From contig NZ_SOEE01000014.1 of NCBI RefSeq assembly GCF_004366035.1, positions 1 to 64,000 of the forward strand: 64,000 nt of DNA, read 5' to 3'. This DNA is from Cytobacillus oceanisediminis (GTDB taxonomy: Bacteria > Bacillota > Bacilli > Bacillales > Cytobacillaceae). The notes below the pieces were generated by a model, which saw only the letters and a list, made by a program, of their open reading frames with translations, did no database searches and was not told the DNA's origin. Both the position numbers and the translations under genes were made by a program. Within the stretch, counting starts at the first letter, position 1. Each line of letters opens with the position of its first letter. This document shows, piece by piece, positions 44,211 to 52,989 of this stretch.

Positions 44211-44480
44211 TGATGAAGAGAGTAGCAAAGGGCTCTTTCCTAAAAGCGAGACAGGGGCGGTGCAAGCCTGTCGGAAAACCTTTTTGCGAAGCGCACTTCG
44301 GAGATGCATAGCTGAAAGGAAAGTAGGCTATGCCGGGTTAGGAGTCCCGTTACCAAACCTCATAAGGAATGCGTTCAAATATTAGGAAACGTCCTTTCGC
44401 AAGAGGTCCTTTGGACAATCAGAGTGGTACCGCGGGCAGATTCAGCTCGTCTCTATATTTTTATAGAGACGGGCTTTTTT
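44211..44480 (+). promoter_or_regulatory. T-box riboswitch of argS (specifier CGC, Arg)
   Basis: Stem I begins GATGAAGAGAGTAGC. GAAG pairs with CTTC across the specifier loop GAAGCGCA, whose codon is CGC at 44292-44294. The T-box sequence AGAGTGGTACCGCGGGC (44421-44437) is intact. The terminator AGCTCGTCTCTATA/TATAGAGACGGGCT followed by TTTTTT ends the element. Uncharged tRNA-Arg should stabilise the antiterminator and turn on argS. Confidence 0.93.
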
Positions 44481-44499
44481 ATTTTCCAGGAGGTGTAAT

Positions 44500-46188
44500 A
44501 TGATCAATTTCAAAGCTATTTTCACAGCTCAGCTGGCTTCAGTGCTGAATGGGCAGCTTTCTGACGAAGCAATTGCAGACTTAATTGAAGCGCCAAAGAA
44601 TCCGGCACATGGCGATCTTGCTTTTCCTTGTTTTACACTCGCCAAAGCATTCAGGAAATCACCTGCCTCCATTGCTGAAGAGACAGCATGCCTGATTCAG
44701 GGACCGCATATCGAAAAAGCTGAGGCTGCTGGTCCTTACATTAATATCTTCTTTTCCAAAGAGTCAGCCGGTGCAGGCATAATGGAAAAAATCTTAAACA
44801 AAGGTAAGGAATATGGGCAGCTGAATGATGGCGCAGGCAAAACAGCCGTGCTTGATTTCTCTTCGCCAAACATCGCAAAGCCCTTCTCCATGGGCCATTT
44901 GCGGTCTACAGTCATTGGAAACGCCCTAGGCAGTCTAGCTGAAAAATGCGGTTATACAGCGGTCAGAATCAACCACTTAGGCGACTGGGGCACACAATTC
45001 GGCAAGCTGATCACCGCTTATAAAAAGTGGGGCAGCCCGGATAAAGTGAAGGAAAATCCAATAAAGGAACTGCTTAGCCTTTATATACGCTTCCATGAAG
45101 AAGCAGAAGCTAACTCAGCCCTTGAAGATGAAGCGCGTTCCTGGTTCAAAGAGCTTGAAAACGGAAATGAGCAAGTTCAGGCACTGTGGAGCTGGTTCAG
45201 AGATGAATCATTGAAAGAATTCCAGCGGGTTTATGATATGCTTGGCATTCATTTCGACTCATACAATGGCGAAGCCTTTTATAATGATAAAATGGAGCCC
45301 GTCATAGAGGAGCTGACGGCAAAAGACCTGCTGGCTGAGTCTGAGGGTGCAGAGGTGGTTCAACTGCCTGACGAAGGCCTTCCTCCATGCCTGATAAAAA
45401 AATCCGACGGAGCGACCCTGTATGCAACACGGGATCTCGCAGCAGCTTTTTACAGAAAAGAAACTTATCAGTTTGATCACTCCCTATACATTGTCGGTCA
45501 GGAACAGAGCATCCATTTCAGGCAGGTTAAAAGCGTTATCAAAAAGATGGGATATGAATGGGCGGATAATATGACACACGTCCCATTTGGCCTCTATTTA
45601 AAAGATGGAAAAAAGATGTCTACCCGAAAAGGCAGAGTCATCCTTCTTGAGGAGGTCCTGAATGAAGCAATCCTTCTCGCAAAGAATAATATCGAAGCTA
45701 AAAATCCCGGCTTGGAAAACAAAGGTGAAGTCGCTGAAGCAGTCGGCATCGGGGCTATTCTGTTTCATGATCTGAAAAATGACCGCATGAATAATATTGA
45801 ATTTTCACTTGAAGATATGCTGACATTTGAAGGAGAAACAGGACCCTATCTGCAATACACCAATGCCCGGGCCTATTCCCTGCTCCGTAAGGCAGACGAT
45901 GTCCCATCTGCTGAAAATGGGCTATCTGATTCTTATAGCTGGGAAATTATCAAGCTGCTCTATCAGTATCCTGAAAAAATCAGACAATCTTATATGCAGC
46001 TTTCCCCTTCTGTCCTGGCTAAGTATTTGATTGATGTGGCTCAAGCCTTCAATAAATACTACGGACAGGTAAGAATATTGGAAACGGATAACGGCGTCAA
46101 ATCAAGACTTGCCCTTGTCAAAGCAGTCACAATTGTTCTTTCCGACGGCATGCAAACACTCGGCATGAAGGTGCCCCGGCAAATGTAA
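44500..46188 (+). CDS. argS: Arginyl-tRNA synthetase
   Basis: A 562-residue class I synthetase. The HIGH-type motif is in SSPNIAKPFSMGHLRSTVIG (HLR form after a GH) and the KMSK loop in KDGKKMSTRKG. The N-terminal additional domain and the C-terminal anticodon-binding helices (TGPYLQYTNARAYSLLRKA and onwards) are complete. Preceded by CCAGGAGGTG and its own T-box. Confidence 0.97.
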   Translation: MINFKAIFTAQLASVLNGQLSDEAIADLIEAPKNPAHGDLAFPCFTLAKAFRKSPASIAEETACLIQGPHIEKAEAAGPYINIFFSKESAGAGIMEKILNKGKEYGQLNDGAGKTAVLDFSSPNIAKPFSMGHLRSTVIGNALGSLAEKCGYTAVRINHLGDWGTQFGKLITAYKKWGSPDKVKENPIKELLSLYIRFHEEAEANSALEDEARSWFKELENGNEQVQALWSWFRDESLKEFQRVYDMLGIHFDSYNGEAFYNDKMEPVIEELTAKDLLAESEGAEVVQLPDEGLPPCLIKKSDGATLYATRDLAAAFYRKETYQFDHSLYIVGQEQSIHFRQVKSVIKKMGYEWADNMTHVPFGLYLKDGKKMSTRKGRVILLEEVLNEAILLAKNNIEAKNPGLENKGEVAEAVGIGAILFHDLKNDRMNNIEFSLEDMLTFEGETGPYLQYTNARAYSLLRKADDVPSAENGLSDSYSWEIIKLLYQYPEKIRQSYMQLSPSVLAKYLIDVAQAFNKYYGQVRILETDNGVKSRLALVKAVTIVLSDGMQTLGMKVPRQM

Positions 46189-46219
46189 AAGGAGAGGCCA
46201 TTATGGTCTCTCCTTTTTT
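46187..46219. terminator. Bidirectional terminator, argS / TauE
   Basis: Stem AAAAGGAGAG.CC/GG.CTCTCCTTTT between convergent genes, with T runs on both strands. Confidence 0.85.
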
Positions 46220-47082
46220 GCCTTTATGCGGGCATTTGCTTTCTGCACTTTCACAAGGCTTCTTACTAAAAATCCGCCGACAAAGATGGCCATCAGCACT
46301 AGGCCGGTATAATTCAAATGTATTAATTTCAAAATCACACTTGCCACTGTAGCCATATATAAGGCTCCTAGCATATAGGTGATCTCTTCGTTTTCAAAAT
46401 AGGAGGTAAGCCTTGCTCCAAATTGTGATCCTATCAGGCCTCCTGTTACGAGTGAAATGCCAATCCAATAATCAATGCTGACAGTAGAAGCGTAGGATAG
46501 GAAGCCTGCGGATACGATTAACATGACAGCAAACAAGCTGGTCCCTACTGCTTTCTTCGGCATCATCCCTAAATAGGCAACCGATAAAGGCACCATAATA
46601 AAGCCGCCGCCAACACCTAATGTCGTAGAAACAAATCCTGCAAAAAATCCAATCAGCACCATTTTCACAATGGATGGAGAAAGTTCAGAAGGCAGAACGG
46701 CACTGGTTGATTTTCTCCCTCTTTTTAACATGCCCAAAGCAAAATAAGACAGCAGAATGATATAAAACAAAGGAACTGCCCACGTATCCCAGCCCTTTTC
46801 CTCAAGAAACAGCACAAATGGGTGGGCGGCCTGAGTAGCTGCCATGCCGCTTAGTCCAAGAATCAGCCCTTGCTTAAGCCATATATTCTTCATCCTGATA
46901 TGAGCGAAAATGCCTGAAAGAGAGGTGCCAATTGAAAAAAGCAAACTCGTGGTGATTGCTTCTACCGGAGAAAAGCCAAACAGCATGAGTGTCGGAGTAA
47001 GAATGAATCCCCCGCCTACCCCAAAAAAACCAGAGAGCACACTAATAAGCGCTCCGAGCGCAATAAATAAGAGATATTCCAT
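46201..47082 (-). CDS. TauE/SafE-family sulfite/organosulfonate exporter
   Basis: A 293-residue protein with about eight TM helices in two repeats, each holding the family motif: FFGVGGGFILTPTLMLFGFS and TTLGVGGGFIMVPLSVAYLG. Members export sulfite or organosulfonates or take up small acids; the substrate here is unknown. Single gene, convergent with argS. Confidence 0.88.
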   Translation of the reverse strand: MEYLLFIALGALISVLSGFFGVGGGFILTPTLMLFGFSPVEAITTSLLFSIGTSLSGIFAHIRMKNIWLKQGLILGLSGMAATQAAHPFVLFLEEKGWDTWAVPLFYIILLSYFALGMLKRGRKSTSAVLPSELSPSIVKMVLIGFFAGFVSTTLGVGGGFIMVPLSVAYLGMMPKKAVGTSLFAVMLIVSAGFLSYASTVSIDYWIGISLVTGGLIGSQFGARLTSYFENEEITYMLGALYMATVASVILKLIHLNYTGLVLMAIFVGGFLVRSLVKVQKANARIKAKKERP

Positions 47083-47183
47083 TAAAAATCCTCACTAACC
47101 TTTATGTCTTGCCAATTAAGCGGTACTATATCACTTTACCATAATCAGCCATGGTTATACTGTGGATTTTGAATTTACCTTAT

Positions 47184-47198
47184 TTATAATTATTATAA
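47184..47198. promoter_or_regulatory. PerR box upstream of dps
   Basis: TTATAATTATTATAA is a perfect palindromic match to the Bacillus Per box (TTATAATNATTATAA). It sits 7 bases upstream of the -35 box of dps, where bound PerR with iron would hinder polymerase; peroxide oxidation of PerR would release it. Confidence 0.85.
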
Positions 47199-47205
47199 AT
47201 AAGTA

Positions 47206-47233
47206 TTGATTTTAATTTAGTATTTGTTATAAT
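47206..47233 (+). promoter_or_regulatory. Sigma-A promoter of dps
   Basis: TTGATT (47206-47211), 16 bases, TATAAT (47228-47233), then GGGGG before the ATG. Confidence 0.75.
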
Positions 47234-47265
47234 AAATATATAAATGATTTAGGGGGAATATAACA

Positions 47266-47703
47266 ATGGAAAAATTACATGCAGCATTAAATGTACAAAT
47301 CGCAAACTGGAGTGTTCTTTATACTAAATTGCACCGCTACCACTGGTTTGTAAAAGGCCCGCTCTTCTTTACCCTTCATGAAAAGTTCGAAGAATTATAT
47401 AATGAAGCAGCGGAAGTTGTGGATGAGTCAGCTGAACGCCTGCTTGCAATCGGCGGCTCACCGGCAGCGACATTAAAGGAGTTCTTAAGCATCACTACTC
47501 TTGAAGAGTCCAATGGGGAAAAGAAAGCAGAAGATATGGTTGCTGCTCTTGCTTCCGATTATAGACATATTAAAGAACAATTAATTTCTTTAGCCCAGCT
47601 TGCTGAGGAGCAGGGAGATCAAGTGACAGGCGACTTTGCCATCGGTCTTATGGAGAAATTGGATACGCATATTTGGATGTTAAATGCCTACTTAGGAGAA
47701 TAA
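47266..47703 (+). CDS. dps: Dps-family ferritin-like DNA-protection protein
   Basis: A 145-residue four-helix Dps protein (MrgA/Dps type). The ferroxidase ligands are in KLHRYHWFVKGPLFFTLHEK and in FEELYNEAAEVVDESAERLL, which span subunit interfaces in the dodecamer. It oxidises ferrous iron with peroxide and stores it, protecting DNA from Fenton damage. The perfect PerR box upstream fits peroxide induction like B. subtilis mrgA. Confidence 0.93.
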   Translation: MEKLHAALNVQIANWSVLYTKLHRYHWFVKGPLFFTLHEKFEELYNEAAEVVDESAERLLAIGGSPAATLKEFLSITTLEESNGEKKAEDMVAALASDYRHIKEQLISLAQLAEEQGDQVTGDFAIGLMEKLDTHIWMLNAYLGE

Positions 47704-47716
47704 TCGATAATAAAGA

Positions 47717-47752
47717 AAGAGTCAGTGAGAAAAATCACTGGCTCTTATTTTT
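47717..47752 (+). terminator. Terminator after dps
   Basis: Stem AAGAG.CAGTGA/TCACTG.CTCTT around GAAAAA, then ATTTTTG. Confidence 0.85.
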
Positions 47753-47842
47753 GTGAAGAAAAAAACCGTTCCCTTAAAGGCTCACTGAGATGTTATGATT
47801 GACCTGATTGCCTGATATCATCTTCTGAAAGGAGTATCCATA

Positions 47843-48736
47843 ATGGCAAACTTAAAATATTCATTATTTATTTTTCTGGGCGCATGCAGTTATGGCATTC
47901 TGGCATCCATTGTGAAGCTCGGACTCCAAGCCGGCCACTCTGTTCCTGAATTGACTGGAAGCCAATATTTATTTGGGCTCCTTTTGCTGTTGCTTTCTTT
48001 CCCATTTATCAAAAGAATGAAAATCACCCTTAAACAAACAGCAGCTTTATTATTGACCGGTGCCTCCCTTAGTTTAACAGGCATTCTATATGGAATGAGC
48101 CTTGATCGGAATCCGGCCTCCACCGCAGTTGTCCTCTTATTTCAGTTCACCTGGATAGGAATTCTTTTAGAAGCCCTATATGAAAGAAAGATGCCCAGCA
48201 AAGCAAAAGTCATTTCTTCGATCTTGCTTATTATAGGGACTGTATTTGCAAGCAACCTGATTAATTCCGGGTCACATCCTATTAAAGCTGATGGACTGAT
48301 CTATGGCTTATTATCTGCTGTTACATTTGCCGTATTCATTTTTGCGAGCGGCAAGGCAGGTAAAGGAATTCCAACCATCCAGAGGAGCATCTTCATCACA
48401 TTTGGCGGTCTTCTTCTGGTTGCAGCTGTTTCAGGCCCCGTCATAATAAGCGGTGGCATACAGCTAGAGGGCCTGTGGAAATTCGGGCTGCTGATGGCAT
48501 TATTCGGCGCTATTTTCCCAATTGTATTCTTTGCAATCGGTTCACCTCATTTAGATTCAGGTCTTGCCACGATTGTAGGTTCTGCCGAACTCCCGGCCGC
48601 TGTTGCTGCTGCCATGCTGATTCTTGGCGAAAGAATTTCAGAAACACAGACTTTCGGAATCGTGCTGATCCTGATTGGAATAAGCATTCCGCAGTTCTCA
48701 TTTAAAAAAGCAGCAAAGAATCGTTTTAGCACGTAA
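47843..48736 (+). CDS. EamA/DMT-family permease
   Basis: 297 residues with ten TM helices in two EamA repeats (about 5-140 and 155-290). The second repeat ends GSAELPAAVAAAMLILGERI and IGISIPQF, typical of the drug/metabolite transporter superfamily. The substrate cannot be predicted. GGAGTAT precedes the ATG; a terminator follows. Confidence 0.88.
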   Translation: MANLKYSLFIFLGACSYGILASIVKLGLQAGHSVPELTGSQYLFGLLLLLLSFPFIKRMKITLKQTAALLLTGASLSLTGILYGMSLDRNPASTAVVLLFQFTWIGILLEALYERKMPSKAKVISSILLIIGTVFASNLINSGSHPIKADGLIYGLLSAVTFAVFIFASGKAGKGIPTIQRSIFITFGGLLLVAAVSGPVIISGGIQLEGLWKFGLLMALFGAIFPIVFFAIGSPHLDSGLATIVGSAELPAAVAAAMLILGERISETQTFGIVLILIGISIPQFSFKKAAKNRFST

Positions 48737-48767
48737 GGAGTTTTTACGGCAAAAATTATTTTGAGGA

Positions 48768-48797
48768 GACTTTGGAGATCCACTCCAAAGTCTTTTT
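48768..48797 (+). terminator. Terminator after the EamA gene
   Basis: Stem GACTTTGGAG/CTCCAAAGTC followed by TTTTTT. Confidence 0.88.
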
Positions 48798-48985
48798 TCT
48801 TTAAAGGCTGTTGCACCGGGTTCGGACTCATTTGACCAGAATTCACCTCCTACTGTCCGAATTAGCGCAGGATTCTTTACGATATTCTCCTTCATAAAGG
48901 ACTATTTAAAGAAGACTGTTTACTCCTAAAAGCAGTGGGTATATGAAAGTATGCATTCTACAAATTCTTTTAAGGAGTGACAATA

Positions 48986-50671
48986 TTGGACAATAATCGG
49001 TACTGGGGCGGATTTGATTACCTTTTGGCCAAACTGCCTGATTTATTATTAGCACTATTAGTATTATTAGTTGGCTGGATTATCGCAAAAGCAATCGAAA
49101 AAGCCCTTTTAAAAGGCCTGCGCAAAACCAGCCTTGATGACAGAGTATTCCCTGATAAAGCAAATAGAAAATATTCATCTGAGAAAATAATCAGCAAGAT
49201 TATTTACTATCTGCTTTTAGTGTTCGTGTTTATCTTGTTCTTCAATATATTGGACCTCGATATTATCGCTGCACCGCTTGTGGGCATGTTCTCCTCCATC
49301 ATGGCAGCAGTGCCGAGCATTTTAAAAGCAGCTCTAATTCTATTATTCGCATGGCTGATCGCCATTGGACTCAGCCTGCTGATCAGAAAGAGCGGCAGAA
49401 CGCTCAAAGTTCATGAAAAGCTGAGCAAATGGAATTTAACAGACAATAAAGAGCAGCCTGCCAATGTTATTGATAACGCAGCTAAAATTGTTTTCTACCT
49501 GACATTGCTGGTATTCCTGCCGGCTGTATTGGGAGCTCTAAACCTGAATGGAATTGCCGGACCGTTCACCGGCATGCTTGAAAGCATCCTTGCCTTTTTG
49601 CCTAAGCTTCTTGCAGCAGCCCTGATATTATTTGTCGGGTGGTTTGTTGCAAAAATCGTCCGCGATATTGTAACGAATTTCCTGCAGGCTATTGGAAGTG
49701 AAAAACTAACCGCAAGACTTGGCTTAAACCGATTGTTTGAAGGGACAAGCCTGGCATCTGTAATTGGCACAGTTGTGTTTGTGCTTATTCTGATCCCAAC
49801 AGTCATTGCCGCTCTCGAGAGATTGGATATTGAAGGCATTTCCGGACCTGCCATTGCCATGCTGAATGACGTCCTGACGATGCTGCCGAATATTGCTGTA
49901 GCTATATTCTTCGTGCTAATTAGCGTTTGGCTCGGAAAATGGGTCCGCAAATTCGTCTCCAGTTTACTCGAACGCATCGGCTTGAATTCTTACTTCTCCG
50001 GTATGGGATTAAACAAGTCTGCTGCAGCAGGCAATGGTTTAAGCTTCTCCCAGCTGATTGGCTATATTGCAGAAGTGATTATTGTCCTGTTGTTTGTGGT
50101 GCAGGCTCTTAATATCCTTGGCCTTGACTTCCTCGTAACATTGGCGACAGGTGTAATTGCCTACCTGCCTCATGTGATTGCAGCTCTTGTCATTCTTGGT
50201 GTAGGTTTGTGGCTGGGCAGTCTGGTTAAGAAATTGCTAAGCACGATTCTTCAAGGACCGCATTATAAATTCCTTGCCAATGTCGCCCAGGCAGCCATTA
50301 TCGCGATTTCAATCTTTATGGCACTTGATCAGCTTGGTCTCGCAGCTTCCATTGTCAATGCCGCGTTCGTTCTAACACTTGGTGCACTTGCACTGGCATT
50401 CGGCTTATCATTTGGTCTGGGAGGGAAAGACTTTGCTGCCAAATATCTTCAAAAGCTTGATCGTAAAATTGAAGAAACAACCATTAATAAAGATGCCGAT
50501 ACGAAAGCAGTGATGAAAGAAGCTATGCCGGAGATGAAACCAGGCAATGCCCCTGGCAGTACTGATAAACCGATTAACCCAACAAATTCGGATCCATCTA
50601 TGAATCCGGCAAACGACCCATTAAATCCGCGCAATAACCGGATGGATGAAAACAATGGGCCATTGAAATAA
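48986..50671 (+). CDS. Mechanosensitive-channel-like protein with five conserved TM-helix repeats
   Basis: 561 residues. The same module of a long glycine-containing TM helix plus an amphipathic basic helix occurs about five times: LLVGWIIAKAIEKALLKGLR, LFAWLIAIGLSLLIRKSG, LFVGWFVAKIVRDIVTNFL, ISVWLGKWVRKFVSSLLERI and LGVGLWLGSLVKKLLSTIL. This is the conserved TM-helix repeat found with MscS-type channels. The C-terminal 60 residues are disordered and rich in Asn and Pro. Start TTG 48986-48988 has AAGGAG 8 bases upstream; the GTG at 48977 overlaps that site. Confidence 0.85.
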   Translation: MDNNRYWGGFDYLLAKLPDLLLALLVLLVGWIIAKAIEKALLKGLRKTSLDDRVFPDKANRKYSSEKIISKIIYYLLLVFVFILFFNILDLDIIAAPLVGMFSSIMAAVPSILKAALILLFAWLIAIGLSLLIRKSGRTLKVHEKLSKWNLTDNKEQPANVIDNAAKIVFYLTLLVFLPAVLGALNLNGIAGPFTGMLESILAFLPKLLAAALILFVGWFVAKIVRDIVTNFLQAIGSEKLTARLGLNRLFEGTSLASVIGTVVFVLILIPTVIAALERLDIEGISGPAIAMLNDVLTMLPNIAVAIFFVLISVWLGKWVRKFVSSLLERIGLNSYFSGMGLNKSAAAGNGLSFSQLIGYIAEVIIVLLFVVQALNILGLDFLVTLATGVIAYLPHVIAALVILGVGLWLGSLVKKLLSTILQGPHYKFLANVAQAAIIAISIFMALDQLGLAASIVNAAFVLTLGALALAFGLSFGLGGKDFAAKYLQKLDRKIEETTINKDADTKAVMKEAMPEMKPGNAPGSTDKPINPTNSDPSMNPANDPLNPRNNRMDENNGPLK

Positions 50672-50677
50672 TATGGG

Positions 50678-50706
50678 AAGCACGTCCCTGTGGGCGTGCT
50701 TTTTTA
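50678..50706 (+). terminator. Terminator after the TM-helix-repeat gene
   Basis: Stem AAGCACGTCC/GGGCGTGCTT around CTGT, then TTTTA. Confidence 0.88.
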
Positions 50707-50793
50707 TTTTCCAGGCTTTTTATCTTCACAAAAACCTGCAATTTAAGTAAACTATTAATACCAATAAAACCAATGAGAAAGGTCGGAAAATAA

Positions 50794-51225
50794 TTGGCAA
50801 ATACAACGGTTTCTATTCCCCTTCCGCTCGTAAGAACCAATCAATGGTCAATCGTATTAAGTGTTTTAGCTTCGTGGATTACCGGAGAAGCATGGATTCT
50901 CGCCATACCCCTCCTTGCAGGTATAATGGGCCTATTGTTCGGCTACAATCCCATTATGCGTACAGCAAAACATTTTCTAAGAAAAAATCCTGCTGATTAC
51001 ATTCCCGAAGACTGGGAGCAGCAGCAATTTAATCAGGTGATTGCCGTTGCTTGCCTGGCGCTGGGCCTAACCGGCTTTCTTCTGGGCTGGACAGCTGCAG
51101 GATATGTTTTTACAGCTATGGTAGCTCTATCAGCATTTGTTGCCATTCTTGGATTTTGCATAGGCTGTTTTATCCGCTTTCAGCTCAATCAATATAAATA
51201 CCGAAAATCGTTAGATAATTCTTAA
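50794..51225 (+). CDS. DUF4395 membrane protein
   Basis: A 143-residue protein with four TM segments. The second half carries a Cys pair in GFCIGCFIRFQLNQ, the hallmark of DUF4395, and FGYNPIMRTAKHFLRKNP lies in the cytoplasmic loop. The function is unknown; homologs are often near thiol/sulfur or rhodanese genes. TTG start (50794-50796) with AAAGGTCGG upstream. Single gene with a terminator. Confidence 0.8.
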   Translation: MANTTVSIPLPLVRTNQWSIVLSVLASWITGEAWILAIPLLAGIMGLLFGYNPIMRTAKHFLRKNPADYIPEDWEQQQFNQVIAVACLALGLTGFLLGWTAAGYVFTAMVALSAFVAILGFCIGCFIRFQLNQYKYRKSLDNS

Positions 51226-51249
51226 GGCAGCCATCACGGCTGTCTTTTT
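51226..51249 (+). terminator. Terminator after the DUF4395 gene
   Basis: Stem GGCAGCC/GGCTGTC, loop ATCAC, then TTTTTC. Confidence 0.75.
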
Positions 51250-51331
51250 CTTTTCCATTTCCACCCAGCTAGTTTCAAAGGACTTTTTAAGGGGTACATA
51301 TTTCATAAGTAAATCATTCTGAGGTGAAAAA

Positions 51332-52057
51332 ATGAAAACTGCCAGTAAGTTTCTTTTAACAAAAGAAGATATGACTAACCCCGAAATTGTGCCTGGGTGG
51401 GTTACTCAAGAATATAAAACATTTCATGATACGGTTACAGATAAAACCTTCCCGTGCTATTTTGGAATGACTGCTGAAATGCGCGGCGAATTAAGATATG
51501 CCTATATTACACAGGAGGACTGGTCTAACCTGCCGGAAGCCCTCGAATCCTTTATCGAGCTTTTTGAGGCACCAAAACTGATTCGCCATGGCCTGTTTGT
51601 ATTTGTTGAGCCGGAAAAAGATGAAAAACCGCTTGAACATTACAGAGAATATTTCTGGAATATTCTTCAGTATTTGCATAAGGTTGATACAAAGCCTTGG
51701 CCCAAGGATTATCCGACAGATCCTGACCATCACCTTTGGGCGTTTTCTTTTGCTGAGGAACCATTCTTTGTGTTTGGAAATGCGCCTGCCTACAAGCAGC
51801 GAAAGACGAGGGATCTAGGCAACAGCCTTGTCCTCGGTTTCCAGCCGCGCCGCATCTTTGAAGGTCTTGAAGGCACCTCTAAAGGCGGCATCATGTCCAG
51901 GGAAAAGGTCAGGGAACGGGTTGAAAAATGGGATGGCCTTCCTACCCATCCAAACATCAGCCACTATGGCGATCCCGAACACCGTGAGTGGAAACAATAC
52001 TTTATCGGTGATGACATTAAACCTATCAAAGGGAAATGCCCTTTTCATCATAAATAA
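51332..52057 (+). CDS. YqcI/YcgG family protein
   Basis: A 241-residue soluble protein of the YqcI/YcgG family. Conserved parts are FPCYFGMTAEMRGELRYAYI, a histidine/tryptophan-rich centre (DPDHHLWAFSFAEEPFFVFG), NSLVLGFQPRRIFEGL and the C-terminal GKCPFHHK. Homologs occur widely in Bacillus and actinobacteria and resemble heme- or guanitoxin-pathway oxidases by family links, but the role here is not known. Single gene; GAGGTG precedes the ATG. Confidence 0.82.
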   Translation: MKTASKFLLTKEDMTNPEIVPGWVTQEYKTFHDTVTDKTFPCYFGMTAEMRGELRYAYITQEDWSNLPEALESFIELFEAPKLIRHGLFVFVEPEKDEKPLEHYREYFWNILQYLHKVDTKPWPKDYPTDPDHHLWAFSFAEEPFFVFGNAPAYKQRKTRDLGNSLVLGFQPRRIFEGLEGTSKGGIMSREKVRERVEKWDGLPTHPNISHYGDPEHREWKQYFIGDDIKPIKGKCPFHHK

Positions 52058-52169
52058 TTTTGAAAGCGCAGCGCCTTGCGCACGAAATATTATCGAGGAT
52101 CTTCCGTCTTCCGCCCAATCACCTAAGCGGGCAGATCGGAAATCTGGCTGAAGTGCAAAAACTGCATAA

Positions 52170-52210
52170 ATAAATAAGGAACCGTTCTCAGTAAACGGTT
52201 CCTTATTTAT
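52170..52210. terminator. Bidirectional terminator, YqcI / serine hydrolase
   Basis: A 17-bp stem ATAAATAAGGAACCGTT/AACGGTTCCTTATTTAT around CTCAGTA between convergent genes. Confidence 0.8.
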
Positions 52211-52988
52211 GGGTTATATATTGATTAATGCGACTGCCGATTGCGGCCAGTACTTCTCCGCCGGCTGCCTGGCTTTGAAGCTGGTCCACAAGTACAGCGG
52301 CGTAAACGGTGTTTCCTTTATAGGTAAATATGGCGCAATCATGCTCTATTCCGGGAAGTTCCCCTGTTTTGCTGGCAACCTTGACTTTTTCCGTGTCTAT
52401 CGTGTTTGCAAGTTTATTCTTATACTGCTGTTTTTCCAATATATCCAGAGCTTTTTCTGTATATTTCCCGGATAAAAGTGAATGCTCTGCCAATGCTTTC
52501 ATGCCATACACCATATCCCTGGCAGTCGTGATGTTGTCCATGCCGTTTTTCAATGCCTCAAAGTCCATCATCTTCCTGTTTAATTCTGTGCAATTAAAGC
52601 CCAAACCTTTGATAAGCTGATTGATTTTCTCTATTCCCAGCCTCTCAATGATAAGATTAGTCGCTGTATTATCAGATACAATGACCATGAGCGTCATTAA
52701 GTCTATAACCTTCACCTTCAAATCTTTGCTCATGGCCTGCAGTACCCCAGCCCCGCCAACCCGGACAGTATCATTCACTTCTGCTTCTTCATCAAGCTGA
52801 AGCAGGTTATTCTCCGCCTGCGAAAGACCCGCGAGTAAAATAGGAACCTTAATTAAGCTTGCGGAAGAGATAACATCATCGGCATTTGTTTCGATTACAC
52901 CATCCCCTGTATGGATGTATACGGCCACGTGTCCTTCACAGCAGCTGGCCAAATCAAGAATTTCTGCTTTGAGAGTATGAAAGTTCAT
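52203..52988 (-). CDS. Class A beta-lactamase-like serine hydrolase
   Basis: A 261-residue penicillin-recognising fold without a signal peptide. The active-site motifs are all present: SASLIKVP (Ser44, Lys47), VSDNTATN (SDN) and ASKTGELPG (KTG). Lacking a signal peptide, a secreted beta-lactamase role is unlikely; position at the end of the ykf cluster suggests a cytoplasmic amidase/esterase on muropeptides or D-amino-acid compounds. The ATG follows the ykfD stop by one base with no clear Shine-Dalgarno, so translation is likely coupled. Confidence 0.82.
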   Translation of the reverse strand: MNFHTLKAEILDLASCCEGHVAVYIHTGDGVIETNADDVISSASLIKVPILLAGLSQAENNLLQLDEEAEVNDTVRVGGAGVLQAMSKDLKVKVIDLMTLMVIVSDNTATNLIIERLGIEKINQLIKGLGFNCTELNRKMMDFEALKNGMDNITTARDMVYGMKALAEHSLLSGKYTEKALDILEKQQYKNKLANTIDTEKVKVASKTGELPGIEHDCAIFTYKGNTVYAAVLVDQLQSQAAGGEVLAAIGSRINQYITHK

Positions 52989-52989
52989 G

